Shown here: positions 9,014 through 17,591 of the stretch, one piece after another
Layout: each line of letters starts with the position of its first letter
How positions within the stretch are numbered: the first letter of the stretch is position 1
NCBI RefSeq assembly: GCF_000733935.1
Contig: NZ_JPON01000001.1
Span: 310,001-374,000 of the forward strand
From: Methylomarinum vadi
GTDB taxonomy: Bacteria; Pseudomonadota; Gammaproteobacteria; Methylococcales; Methylomonadaceae
DNA length: 64,000 bases
Direction of reading: 5' to 3'
The notes under the pieces: model-generated
Database searches by the model: none
What the model saw: the letters and a program-made list of their open reading frames with translations, nothing else
What the model was told of the DNA's origin: nothing
Made by a program: the position numbers and the translations under genes

Positions 9014-10942
9014 ATGCGCCGAAATTTCATGTTTCAATCCGGTTTTACACTGGTCGAATTATTGGTGGTTTTATTAATCATTACCGCCATGACCAAAATA
9101 GCCCTTGAATATACTAAAGACTTTGCATTTCAGGGGCGTTACGAAGTCACTAAAGACCGCTACGAAAAAATCAAACGCGCCATCATCGGCCGCCCGGATG
9201 TACTGATTAACGGACAGCCGGACATATCGGGTTTTGTGGCCGATATGGGGAGGTTGCCTAGGAATTTACAGGAATTGTTGGTGCAGAATTATTGCAGCGA
9301 CGACTACCGTATTTCTGACAATACACCCGACGCTACAGGTATTACCGGCGCAACGGGAGCAACCCCAGAAGAATGGTGTACTTCCGAAACAGATACACCC
9401 GGGGGAGTATGGCTCAGTGCAAGTTGCAATGACCCAACCAAAACAACACTGGCCACATGCGGAGCATCTGATTGGTCAGATTGGAATGGTCCTTATATAA
9501 CAAGTAAAAAACCAGACTATAAACCCAATGCAATTTCCGATGGCTGGGGCAATGAAGCAACCGGTTTAACCGACCATAATTATGGTTGGGCATTTTGTTT
9601 AAGCGACAATCCGGATATAGAGACTCCCAGCACTTGCTATAGTCCCACTAACACTGGTGTTGGAACGAGTCGCTTGGCACTTCAAAGCAAAGGGAAAAAC
9701 AGCTCTATCAATAGTATCGATTCAGAGTACGATGCTGACTATCCTACCGACCCGATATTGCTAAATAATGGTGATTGGATGGTTCCCTTGCAAAATATAA
9801 CTATTAATATGCAAGCTCCAGTTCAGCACCTTTATAACTGCTCAACAAACGGAGTTGCAGAAAATGCCTGTAAAAATACGGCTAACTGGAATTGGTTTGG
9901 CAAGCCAGAATGTAGAGACGGAAGTAATGCTTTAACTTCTCATGTTACCCCATCCACTTGCATAGCCGCGGGAAACACATGGTACTGGTTTACTGGATGG
10001 CCAGCAGGTCTCTCCTTTTGTGCTGGTGGCACTTCAATAGGTAACGAAATTGACTCTACTACATGTTCGTCAGTTTCCGGACACTGGATTACAGACGGCC
10101 TATGTAGTGGAGGCACAGGAAATGAAACAACCTTATCTGAATGCTTGAGTGTTTCAGGCATATGGCGAAGAGGTTGGTGTCGAGGTGGCTCAGCTTCTGG
10201 AAATGAAGCAGACTCTGCCTCTTGTGCTTCTGTTTCTGGAACTTGGTATACGGAGTGGCCTTTGAATGGTTCCAAATGTTCCAATCCTTATTATTTAAAT
10301 CAAACTGATTGCGAATCTGCCGGTCATTCTTGGATTGTTCCTTTTTGCACTAATCCAGCTCAATCGACCAAAGCATTATGTACTGGGGCTAATGAAAGCT
10401 GGGTAATTTCCTTTTGTTCTGTTTCAGGAATATCCACGACTGATGACTCAACTTTTACTGAAGCGAATTGCGATACTTCCGGAGGTGTATGGGGAGGTTG
10501 CATCGGCGATACAAATTCAAAAAATTTTTGCGACTCAAATGGAGGACGATGGATTGCATCTACACAAGATATCGACTTGGTATTAGTTCATGAAGATGGC
10601 ACCGATACTGTGACTGTTACTGCTACCATTGAAGAAAATGGATATAACCAGAATGTTGTTTTTTATCCGGCCACAAGTTTCCCTCAAGGGTTAGCTGATA
10701 TAAATATTTACAAATCGGGAACAACTAACATTTATCCTCCTTCATGTTCAGGATTGGACGTTGATACAATCGCAGATGCTTTTCCTTCCGACTGCGAAAG
10801 TATAGGTGGAACCTTGTTGAGTAACGGTTTATGTGATGATGTAACAATAATCGATTGTAGAGCTACAAATGGGCATTTATTGAGGCAGACGTCAAAAGCA
10901 TTAATTGTACCTAACAGTAACAATTTGGTGATTAACTGGTAG
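9014..10942 (+). CDS. Large pseudopilin-like protein with tandem Cys/Trp repeats (642 aa)
   Basis: The N-terminus has a class III signal: a short basic leader, then G/FTLVELLVVLLIITAMT, matching prepilin peptidase sites (cleavage before Phe, Glu at +5). Methylated, membrane-anchored export through a type IV pilus or type II secretion-like machine is expected. A pilin-like helix runs to about residue 60. Residues about 300-512 contain roughly eight tandem units of the form C-x(7-15)-C-x(3-5)-G-x-W (for example SCASVSGTW and FCDSNGGRW). Ordinary pilins are 130-200 residues, so this is an adhesin-like or tip-like giant. A second Met (9029) is an alternative start. I do not recognise the repeat family. 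Confidence 0.85.
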   Translation: MRRNFMFQSGFTLVELLVVLLIITAMTKIALEYTKDFAFQGRYEVTKDRYEKIKRAIIGRPDVLINGQPDISGFVADMGRLPRNLQELLVQNYCSDDYRISDNTPDATGITGATGATPEEWCTSETDTPGGVWLSASCNDPTKTTLATCGASDWSDWNGPYITSKKPDYKPNAISDGWGNEATGLTDHNYGWAFCLSDNPDIETPSTCYSPTNTGVGTSRLALQSKGKNSSINSIDSEYDADYPTDPILLNNGDWMVPLQNITINMQAPVQHLYNCSTNGVAENACKNTANWNWFGKPECRDGSNALTSHVTPSTCIAAGNTWYWFTGWPAGLSFCAGGTSIGNEIDSTTCSSVSGHWITDGLCSGGTGNETTLSECLSVSGIWRRGWCRGGSASGNEADSASCASVSGTWYTEWPLNGSKCSNPYYLNQTDCESAGHSWIVPFCTNPAQSTKALCTGANESWVISFCSVSGISTTDDSTFTEANCDTSGGVWGGCIGDTNSKNFCDSNGGRWIASTQDIDLVLVHEDGTDTVTVTATIEENGYNQNVVFYPATSFPQGLADINIYKSGTTNIYPPSCSGLDVDTIADAFPSDCESIGGTLLSNGLCDDVTIIDCRATNGHLLRQTSKALIVPNSNNLVINW

Positions 10943-11065
10943 GAATAATCCTGATCAGATATTTCCTAATGCACTTTTGTAAACAATGAGATTATTTGAC
11001 AGACTAGCCCGATAAGTGGGATCGGATCGTCCTGAAAAGGGACTACATTATTTTGTGAAAAAAAC

Positions 11066-11815
11066 ATGCAACAAAGAAACGATCAACTAGGCATGACCCT
11101 TATCGAATTGACAGTGGTTCTGTTAATCTTAATCGCTTTGGCCGGTTTAGCGATTCCCTATCTCGGAGGAACTAGCAAAAAGGCCTTATGCGAAGCGACG
11201 GATGCTTCCATGGCGAATATTAAGAAAGCCATTATGAATGGTTATTATCTGGACACCTTAGGAAAATTTCCTCAAAACTTGTCCGGTCTCACTGTGGAGG
11301 CTTCCCCCGAATACAGTCTTCATTACTTGTTTTCTTCTCGAAGCCTTGGGGTAGATGGGATTCCAAATAATGCAGATGATCGAGTCCATAAAGCTTTCGA
11401 TCCGGATAGCGCAATTGGTTGGCGCAGCGGCGGGTATTTACAAAATGGCTTTGTTTTAGAAAGTGACTTAACGACTGGCAATTTCAATGACACAGCTTAC
11501 ACGGCAAAATTTCTTGCTGGTCACCATTTTATTTCCGATGCCTGGGGTAGACCTATTGTGCTTCAAGTTGTAAACAAGACGGATTGCTCCAACGAGTGGG
11601 GAATTGTTACCACTGAAGATTTTTGCGCACGCCTCGTTTCAGCCGGTTACCTAGGAGGCATGGGTTTGACAAACGGCACGATAGACACTCGAATCCAAGA
11701 TGATGCATCGACAACCACCGTTCAGGAACAACATCGTCAGAATGACGACCGTTTGCTGTATTTGAATGTGCCGACGCCACCGGATGACATTAATATTTCT
11801 TGTGATGATTATTAA
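11066..11815 (+). CDS. Pseudopilin-like protein (249 aa)
   Basis: It begins MQQRNDQLG/MTLIELTVVLLILIALAGLA, a prepilin peptidase motif (Gly before the cut, Glu at +5) followed by a hydrophobic helix. The rest is a globular domain with DAWGRPIVLQVV, reminiscent of type II secretion pseudopilins, and four Cys. It follows the 642-residue protein by 123 bases on the same strand and probably forms a pair with it. No pilus assembly ATPase, platform protein or prepilin peptidase lies in the island, so host machinery would be required. A bidirectional terminator follows at 11888-11914. Confidence 0.85.
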   Translation: MQQRNDQLGMTLIELTVVLLILIALAGLAIPYLGGTSKKALCEATDASMANIKKAIMNGYYLDTLGKFPQNLSGLTVEASPEYSLHYLFSSRSLGVDGIPNNADDRVHKAFDPDSAIGWRSGGYLQNGFVLESDLTTGNFNDTAYTAKFLAGHHFISDAWGRPIVLQVVNKTDCSNEWGIVTTEDFCARLVSAGYLGGMGLTNGTIDTRIQDDASTTTVQEQHRQNDDRLLYLNVPTPPDDINISCDDY

Positions 11816-11887
11816 TGTGCCCGATTTTCGATGGTTTTCCGTATTTTAGACAGCTATTTAGTTAAAGTACATTGTTCAGATTGAGCA

Positions 11888-11914
11888 ATAAAACCGGCAC
11901 AGAGCCGGTTTTAT
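11888..11914. terminator. Bidirectional intrinsic terminator between convergent genes
   Basis: An 11-bp perfect stem, ATAAAACCGGC (11888-11898) with GCCGGTTTTAT (11904-11914), and loop ACAGA. The TTTT in the 3' arm on one strand and the AAAA in the 5' arm let it act in both directions. It lies between the pseudopilin stop (plus) and the stop of the minus-strand gene at 11934. Confidence 0.8.
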
Positions 11915-11933
11915 ATTGATCACTTTCCAAAAT

Positions 11934-13082
11934 TCAATACAATCTCATCAGTTCGTCATCTCCCAAAGGAAGAGGAGCATACCCTAGCTTTTTTAGCCGC
12001 TGTTGAATCTTGTTGATAACACCAACCTTATCCTCCTGGCTTAAATCTGAATCGGCCAATTTTTCCAAGGCAAGAACCGCCTCGTCATGCGCTTGAGTTT
12101 CCGCGATTCGTCCCGTATTCGGATTAATTGCAATCGGTTCCTCTCCCACAACAACCTTATTGCCAAGACCATCGTCTTCATAAATTTTCCGTAATTTGAC
12201 AATTGGCTGATTCAATTCCTTTTGTTTTAACTGGTTATTCGTATTTTTCAGATTTACCAAATCATCCAGTTTGAGGCTTTCCAGGACAAAATTCGCCTTC
12301 TTGCTCGCCGCCTCGTTATCGAGCTCCATTGCTTTAAGCGCTTGGTCGTTTTCCGTATTACGCTGTTTTATCGCCGATTTAACTTGATTATTCCTTGCGA
12401 CCGCTGGCAGCATCGAGGCAATAGCCATATTCAACCCTGCGATACCGCCAAAGGCACCGCGCGGAATGTTTTTAGCGTTTATACCGGTTTGCTGGAGCAA
12501 AGGATTTGTAATGGCCGCTCCTGAATCATTATTCAAGTAATCGGATGCTCTGCCTTGGTTAACGTTTATCCGCAATCCTCTGGGCATCGCTAAAGAGGGT
12601 GTTACTTCTTTCTGGAGCGGTTTTTGAACCGTCTGCTTAGCGCTCGGCGAGACCGCCGAGAAAGGAATGGAACCATTAATGCCGACCGGCTTGGTTTCAC
12701 CGGGCTTAGGTGTCGGCAAAGTGTCTTTGTTTTTAACCAAACTATAACCGAGCGGATTACCATCTTTTTCCGCCTTGTGTAAATAGTCAATCAATTGTTT
12801 TGATTTATCGTCCCACTTTCTACCGAAAAGCACTCCAGCCGTTTTACCGAGGGCCCGAATTTGAAAATCCCGAATGGGATTTGCAATTTCTGTCAGCCCC
12901 TCAATTGACTTAAATGCGAGATCCCCGCCAGCTCCAACAAGCCCGCCTTCGTCAAACGAGTTTTTTACGTCACGCCCAATTTCGCCAAGGCGATTATTTA
13001 CAGCTTCACCGTATTGTCCAAGCTCTGATTCACGCAGATTATCAAACAATGATTTTGGTTTTTTTTGAGAATATAAAGGCAT
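11934..13082 (-). CDS. Hypothetical island protein, 382 aa
   Basis: Not recognised. It is a soluble, Ala/Gly/Asn-rich protein with a hydrophobic Gly/Ala patch near the middle (RGAFGGIAGLNMAIASMLPA) and a long charged helical segment after it (KQRNTENDQALKAMELDNEAASKKANFVLESL). It has no signal peptide. Helix plus Gly-rich patch recalls phage internal or ejection proteins, but I cannot name a family, so that is only a hint. It lies 64 bases after the 160-aa gene on the same strand, probably one unit ending at the terminator 11888-11914. Confidence 0.7.
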   Translation of the reverse strand: MPLYSQKKPKSLFDNLRESELGQYGEAVNNRLGEIGRDVKNSFDEGGLVGAGGDLAFKSIEGLTEIANPIRDFQIRALGKTAGVLFGRKWDDKSKQLIDYLHKAEKDGNPLGYSLVKNKDTLPTPKPGETKPVGINGSIPFSAVSPSAKQTVQKPLQKEVTPSLAMPRGLRINVNQGRASDYLNNDSGAAITNPLLQQTGINAKNIPRGAFGGIAGLNMAIASMLPAVARNNQVKSAIKQRNTENDQALKAMELDNEAASKKANFVLESLKLDDLVNLKNTNNQLKQKELNQPIVKLRKIYEDDGLGNKVVVGEEPIAINPNTGRIAETQAHDEAVLALEKLADSDLSQEDKVGVINKIQQRLKKLGYAPLPLGDDELMRLY

Positions 13083-13146
13083 ATTTGTTACCTGTCTGGT
13101 TGATATGCCCTCTTGAGCATGGGTTTAAAAATTATGGAATTTACGT

Positions 13147-13629
13147 TCAAGGACAAGCCGGTTTCTGTTTCTCTGCCAAAAACTCTTGGTGCTGCCTAGC
13201 CTCTTCCTGTTTTCGTTTTTTGAACTCTGCGTTAAGCCGCCTATTTCGCGCGTAATTGCTTTCCCGGTTTTCAGAAGGCGTAGGTGCATCCACATTGGCT
13301 TTCGTTTCCTGTGGCGCTTGTACTTCGCCATGTGGCCGGATTGCGCCGATAGGTAAGCCGGTTAATTCCTCCAGACGTTCACCAAGGCGGCTTGTTGACC
13401 GGGCGAATACTTCAACCTCCTGACCATCGATCTCAACAAACAAATGATGCAGGCAATTTTCCGCTACCCGGTCGATCACTCGGCGATAATGTAGGAAGTC
13501 GCTAGATGCTGCGCCAAGGGTTCCCCAGTGTTCGGGATAAAGCCGGTTGGCTATACTAGGATTAACAACCAGTATTCCAGTAGCCAATAGGCTTTGTTGT
13601 GCATAAGTTTTGATTTTTAAATCTGACAT
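13147..13629 (-). CDS. Hypothetical island protein, 160 aa
   Basis: Unrecognised. An N-terminal globular half (MSDLKIKTYAQQSLLATGIL..., HYRRVIDRVAENCLHHLFVE) is followed by a low-complexity Pro/Glu linker and a basic coiled-coil tail (NRRLNAEFKKRKQEEARQHQEF). No signal or membrane segment. It is the first gene of a probable two-gene minus-strand unit with the 382-aa protein. Upstream lies the insertion-damaged small gene interrupted by the IS1182-like element, so it may originally have followed that gene. Confidence 0.65.
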   Translation of the reverse strand: MSDLKIKTYAQQSLLATGILVVNPSIANRLYPEHWGTLGAASSDFLHYRRVIDRVAENCLHHLFVEIDGQEVEVFARSTSRLGERLEELTGLPIGAIRPHGEVQAPQETKANVDAPTPSENRESNYARNRRLNAEFKKRKQEEARQHQEFLAEKQKPACP

Positions 13630-13749
13630 GATTTTATTTTTTCCTGGCTTTCGCCGTTAAAAGCACTCATGCGCTTGGTTTAGTTAAATTATCCGTAATA
13701 AGCGTCTATGGCGCTTAAATCGAAACCTCCTTCCATTGGAGGGCGTCGT

Positions 13750-15132
13750 GAGCTATGATCATTTCTGGTGTATGACTTGAGAAGAAAGCGGTGTAACCTG
13801 TTTGGCTAAGATCTCGCCAGATCAACCACCAAACGAGAAGGAAACACCACCATGGTACATAGTAATGTCATCAACCTGAATAAGCTAGAGCAAAATGATC
13901 CGTTGCAAGAAGTGTTGCGAGACGGTGCCCGTAAAATGCTGGAGGTAGCGATTGAAGCGGAAGTAAAAGCCTTTATTGATCAGCATAGCGGGCTGAAGAC
14001 CGACGAAGGTAAGGCAGCGGTCGTTAGAAATGGTTATTTGCCTGAACGTTCAATTCAAACAGGGCTGGGTGATATTGAAGTCAAAGTCCCGAAGGTTCGG
14101 GATCGATCCGGTTCGGGGATCAAGTTTAACAGTCGCTTGGTGCCGCCATATTTGAAGCGAAGCAAGAACATCGAGGAATTTCTGCCTTGGCTGTATTTGC
14201 GAGGAATCTCGACGGGAGATTTCCCGGAGACCTTAAAACACCTATTGGGATCGGACGCTCCTGGCTTATCCGCTGCGACGATCAGTCGGCTCAAGCAGGA
14301 TTGGGAGCATCACTATCGGGACTGGACGCGTCGGGACCTGAGTAATAAACGATATGTGTATGTCTGGGCCGATGGTATTTACAGCAACGTCAGAATGGAT
14401 GATCGACTCTGTCTACTAGTCATCATTGGTTCCGATGAAACGGGGCGCAAAGAACTCATCGCCTTAGTCGATGGCTACCGGGAATCGGCTGCGAGCTGGG
14501 AAGAGGTGTTGATGGATTTAAGGCAGCGTGGCCTCTCTACGGACCCGAAATTAGCGATTGGAGATGGCGCTCTCGGTTTCTGGAAAGCCGTCGCTAAGCT
14601 TTGGCCGCAGACCGACCAGCAACGCTGTTGGGTGCATAAGACAGCCAATGTACTGGAGAAATTGCCCAAAGCCATGCAACCCAAGGTTAAAGAGGCGTTG
14701 CACAATATCTGGCAAGCCGAGACGCGGGAGGCGGCCTATCAAGCCTTTGATCACTGCCTCGAACGGTTTAGTCCGAAATACCCGAAGGCCATGGAATGCT
14801 TGGCAAAAGACAAAGCCTCGATGTTGGCATTTTATGATTATCCTGCTGAAAACTGGCAGCATATTCGAACGACCAACCCGATCGAGTCCGTCTTTGCTAC
14901 GGTGAGATTGAGAACGACTAAGACCAAGAATTGCGGCAGCCGGATAACCACGTTGGCGATGGCGTTTAAACTGATCGAAACAGCCCAGAGAAGATGGTTT
15001 CGGCTTAGGGGCTATAAACATTTAGCCGATGTGATTACCGGCGTGAAATTCGTCGACGGTATTAAACAAACGGGAGATCAAAAACAGGACGCCGCTTGAT
15101 TCTCTTCTATACACCAGATTTGACAATAGCTC
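13750..15132 (+). mobile_element. IS256-family insertion sequence with 9-bp target duplication
   Basis: 1,383 bp flanked by the direct repeat GGGCGTCGT at 13741-13749 and 15133-15141. Terminal inverted repeats of about 24 bp (left begins GAGCTATGATCATTTCTGG; right, read inward, GAGCTATTGTCAAATCTGG) match at 20 of 24 positions. A 9-bp duplication fits the 8-9 bp of IS256. The target lies in the left terminal repeat of the IS1182-like element, so this insertion is the later one. Confidence 0.95.
13852..15099 (+). CDS. IS256-family transposase
   Basis: A 415-residue DDE transposase (Mutator/IS256 class), full length. It begins with EVLRDGARKMLEVAIEAEV. Candidate catalytic residues: Asp in VYVWADGIYSN, Asp in LAIGDGALGFWKA, and Glu in TNPIESVFATVRLRT, with the family signature QRCWVHKTANVLEKLP between the second Asp and the Glu. 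The frame is intact and the element has clean ends, so it may still be active. Confidence 0.96.
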   Translation: MVHSNVINLNKLEQNDPLQEVLRDGARKMLEVAIEAEVKAFIDQHSGLKTDEGKAAVVRNGYLPERSIQTGLGDIEVKVPKVRDRSGSGIKFNSRLVPPYLKRSKNIEEFLPWLYLRGISTGDFPETLKHLLGSDAPGLSAATISRLKQDWEHHYRDWTRRDLSNKRYVYVWADGIYSNVRMDDRLCLLVIIGSDETGRKELIALVDGYRESAASWEEVLMDLRQRGLSTDPKLAIGDGALGFWKAVAKLWPQTDQQRCWVHKTANVLEKLPKAMQPKVKEALHNIWQAETREAAYQAFDHCLERFSPKYPKAMECLAKDKASMLAFYDYPAENWQHIRTTNPIESVFATVRLRTTKTKNCGSRITTLAMAFKLIETAQRRWFRLRGYKHLADVITGVKFVDGIKQTGDQKQDAA

Positions 15133-15161
15133 GGGCGTCGTAAAACCCCAATTTCTTTGAT

Positions 15162-16799
15162 TTACCACTGGAAACCGGCCGTATTTTCCACGGTCGGCGA
15201 AGTTGGCAAGTCAGTAGTGTAACTCAGCCAAATGTCGACCATTCGGTCAAACGAGCTCATAAACCGGCTAAGCCAATGATATAAAGCACGAAAAAGAGCT
15301 GCCACTAAGGCGCGGCTCAGATTGTAAGCCATGGCGTGCAAGGCGAACTCTACTTTGACACCCGCCAAACCTTTACGGCGAAAGCGATTCAAACCTTGGC
15401 GACCGCGTAGCTGACTGAAGACGGGCTCCACCATGGCCTGCCGCTGTCGATAGCGTTGCCGAGGTTCGGGCTGGTCCATTTTCAGGCGCAGGGCTTCTTT
15501 TTGTGTATCGCTGTCATAGCGTTTGAGGGTGCGACCACTCTCGCTACGCGTGCATTGGGATTTCAGCGGGCAGTCTGAACAGGCATCGCAGGCGTAGACG
15601 GTATAAGCGCGGCCACTTTTACCGCCTTTGCAGGTGTGACGGCGAGTCAAGCGTTGTTGCCCCGGACAGCGATAGGTGTCGTCGTCGGCCTGATAAATAA
15701 AGCGGCTTTTGGGGATTTGTTTGTTGGATTGTTTGTTCCAATCGTCTCCTTCACTTTGGCCTTCCGGACAAAGCAATTCGATGTTGTGTTGCTCAGCAGT
15801 ATCCAAGACGCCATTGCTGAAATAGCCAGCATCGAACAGAGCTGTTTCGACGCCTCCCATGGCTTGGGCGCGATCCAGTAAGCCCGGCACCACCTCGGTT
15901 TCGCTGGAAGGATGAACGTCGCAAGCCACGATCACTCGATTGTCGTTCGCCAATACCGACGGTTTATAACTGCCGCGAAAGTCTTTGGAGTTCTTTTGCG
16001 GCTGTAATACCGCCTCCGGCTCGTTGCTTTGTACTTGGGTCTTGGCCGGATCTTTGCCTTTGGCGGCTTGTTTTTGCTGGCGAGACTTTAGCTCGGCTTG
16101 GGCTTGTTCCAATAGGTTCAACCGCTTGCTTGCCGCTGCATCGTCGGGTTTGGCTTGCGCGGCTTCCTGCGCTTGCGCCAAGGCTTGCTTGAGCGCTTCT
16201 TCCTTCATCAATTGAAACCGGGAGGACATGGCTTCGATCACGGTACCGTCGCCCGCCAACGTCGTCGTGCCTGAGCCTGTGACTTTCAAAGTACGACGCG
16301 CCAGTTGATCGAAAAATTCGGTCGTCAATGATTCGGCATGCTGATGGACGAAACGGCCAATGACTGAGTGATCCGGCATGATACCGCCACTTAGCCACCA
16401 ACACCCCACATCGGCTCGAGCTAAACGCTCCAAGTCGCGCAGGCTGCTGATGCCTTGTAACAGGCCGTAGAGAATAATCCCCACCATCGCACGTGGCGCA
16501 TACGGCGGACGCCCGCCGGGCCGATAACGGGCTTCGAACTCGGCGAAGGATAGCGATTGCAGGAAGGGGCGCAATTTCAACGGGATGGTTAAGCCGGCGT
16601 GCTCCAGATGTTCGCCGAGCGGTTTACCGTTGATCGATAAGCCGCGCGGGTCGGGCGCTTCAAAACGGGCCATCGGTTCGCTCGAGATCGATTGAGCGAT
16701 CAACTCAGGTAACGGTTCAACCTCGCATTCATCGAATAGCGAATATTGCTTGGCGCTATACAATGTCCTGACGGGTCTAATGTTCACTTCGGCTGCCAT
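15162..16799 (-). CDS. IS1182-family transposase
   Basis: About 545 residues from the likely native ATG at 16799 (MAAEVNIRPVRT). The same frame is open upstream to 17117 only because the insertion fused it in frame to a host-island gene. Seen: the family N-domain (RPPYAPRAMVGIILYGLLQG, SSLRDLERLARADVGCWWLSGG), Asp in LAGDGTVIEAMSS, Asp in LFDAGYFSN, a Cys-rich segment (CDACSDCPLKSQC) and Glu in VEPVFSQLRGRQG. The transposase frame itself is intact, but the left end of the element has been broken by IS256, which should impair its mobility. Confidence 0.92.
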   Translation of the reverse strand: MAAEVNIRPVRTLYSAKQYSLFDECEVEPLPELIAQSISSEPMARFEAPDPRGLSINGKPLGEHLEHAGLTIPLKLRPFLQSLSFAEFEARYRPGGRPPYAPRAMVGIILYGLLQGISSLRDLERLARADVGCWWLSGGIMPDHSVIGRFVHQHAESLTTEFFDQLARRTLKVTGSGTTTLAGDGTVIEAMSSRFQLMKEEALKQALAQAQEAAQAKPDDAAASKRLNLLEQAQAELKSRQQKQAAKGKDPAKTQVQSNEPEAVLQPQKNSKDFRGSYKPSVLANDNRVIVACDVHPSSETEVVPGLLDRAQAMGGVETALFDAGYFSNGVLDTAEQHNIELLCPEGQSEGDDWNKQSNKQIPKSRFIYQADDDTYRCPGQQRLTRRHTCKGGKSGRAYTVYACDACSDCPLKSQCTRSESGRTLKRYDSDTQKEALRLKMDQPEPRQRYRQRQAMVEPVFSQLRGRQGLNRFRRKGLAGVKVEFALHAMAYNLSRALVAALFRALYHWLSRFMSSFDRMVDIWLSYTTDLPTSPTVENTAGFQW

Positions 16800-17343
16800 T
16801 GATCTATTTCTAATAGGTTTGGATAGGGTTATTTTACCGTATGTAGCTGGTTGGGGGGCTTTTACGACAGCCTCCATTGGCGGGGGATTCTTGCGAAGGA
16901 AATCAGCCCGACCTTTGCGAAGCTGTTTCAACTGAATTCTTCGCTTTTGTCGATTCATACCAGCCGCCTTCATAAATGCGACTTCCATCAATGTCGATGT
17001 TTTATCCAGTTCGGCCAAAAGATTCATCGATCTTTGGAACCGGGTTCCCTGGGTCAGTCGGTTATGGGTTTCGCGGTCGATCATCGCGCTTTTGCCGTCT
17101 TGTGAAATTTCAATCATGGAGATTCCTGCTTTGTGGTTAGTGAATTGAATTCGGTAATAGGGCCGAGTGAACGTTCGGAGCGTTATAGGAAACCAGTCTG
17201 TAATTTCCAGGGATCTGTTTCCAGGAATCGGAATTGATATGGAAGGTGATTGTTTGTGATTTTTTCATATTGAGAATTTCCAATCGGCTACTGTTTCTGT
17301 TTTCTTCATTCCGGCATATCGGGCGGGTGATTCTGTCTTGATA

Positions 17344-17371
17344 AAATCCGCCGCCCTATAGGGGCGGATTT
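17344..17371. terminator. Hairpin terminator downstream of the primase gene
   Basis: AAATCCGCC (17344-17352) pairs with GGCGGATTT (17363-17371), a perfect 9-bp stem. On the minus strand it is followed by TTTTATC and on the plus strand by a TTTATATATTTATA tract, so it could act on either strand. It lies about 220 bases past the stop of the minus-strand primase gene. Confidence 0.6.
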
Positions 17372-17406
17372 ATATATTTATATATAAGACTACTTGGGGC
17401 CTAACC

Positions 17407-17548
17407 CGGCACTATAAAAATCAATAGCTTACGTGTAACCCGGCAAAGTCGGCACGAACACGGGGGGCTTAACAAAATCAATAACTTGCAGACCTACTCG
17501 GCAGAATTTTGGGAAGTCGTCACACTGACTGCCCCATGTTGCTTGCCG
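17407..17548. repeat. Iteron-like short repeats beside the primase gene (possible origin region)
   Basis: CGGCA occurs at 17407-17411, 17441-17445, 17450-17454 and 17499-17503, with an inverted TGCCG at 17544-17548. AAAATCAATA occurs at 17417-17426 and 17474-17483, 57 bp apart. They fall in the 474-bp non-coding stretch directly downstream of the primase-helicase. In P4-type elements, replication origins consist of short repeats bound by the primase-helicase. The origin role is inferred and the repeats are short. Confidence 0.35.
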
Positions 17549-17591
17549 AGTTGCCCCGTGTTCTATAAATCATTGAAATTTAATAATTATT

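Larger units (their letters stand above)
13733..16880 (-). mobile_element. IS1182-like element, split by an IS256 insertion in its left end
   Basis: Imperfect terminal inverted repeats are visible. On the left, CCATTGGAGG (13733-13742) continues, once the IS256 is removed, into GCGTCGTAAAACCCC (15135-15149). On the right, reading the minus strand from 16880, it is CCAATGGAGGCTGTCGTAAAA. These agree at 18 of the first 21 positions. Without the IS256 and one target copy the element is about 1.76 kb, a normal IS1182 size. I see no clear target duplication, so the exact ends may be off by a few bases. Confidence 0.7.
13715..17117 (-). pseudogene. Small island gene interrupted by the nested IS elements (pieces 16881-17117 and 13715-13732)
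   Basis: The 651-codon reading frame 15162-17117 is a chimera. Its first 79 codons (17117-16881; MIEISQDGKSAMIDRETHNR..., ending RADFLRKNPP) are not transposase-like and lie outside the inverted repeat of the IS1182-like element. Joining codon 79 to the sequence left of the element (13732) stays in frame and gives KEVSI then TAA, an 84-residue basic protein. The stop sits in a TAAGCG/CGCTTA hairpin. The function is unknown; the N-terminus and position after the primase suggest a satellite-type small gene. The join is inferred. Confidence 0.55.

Noticed and set aside
10996-11001. TTGACA as a promoter for the second pseudopilin
   Set aside because: No acceptable -10 hexamer at normal spacing.
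15162-17117. A single native 651-residue transposase
   Set aside because: The first 79 codons lie outside the inverted repeats of the IS1182-like element and do not resemble transposase; the frame is chimeric.
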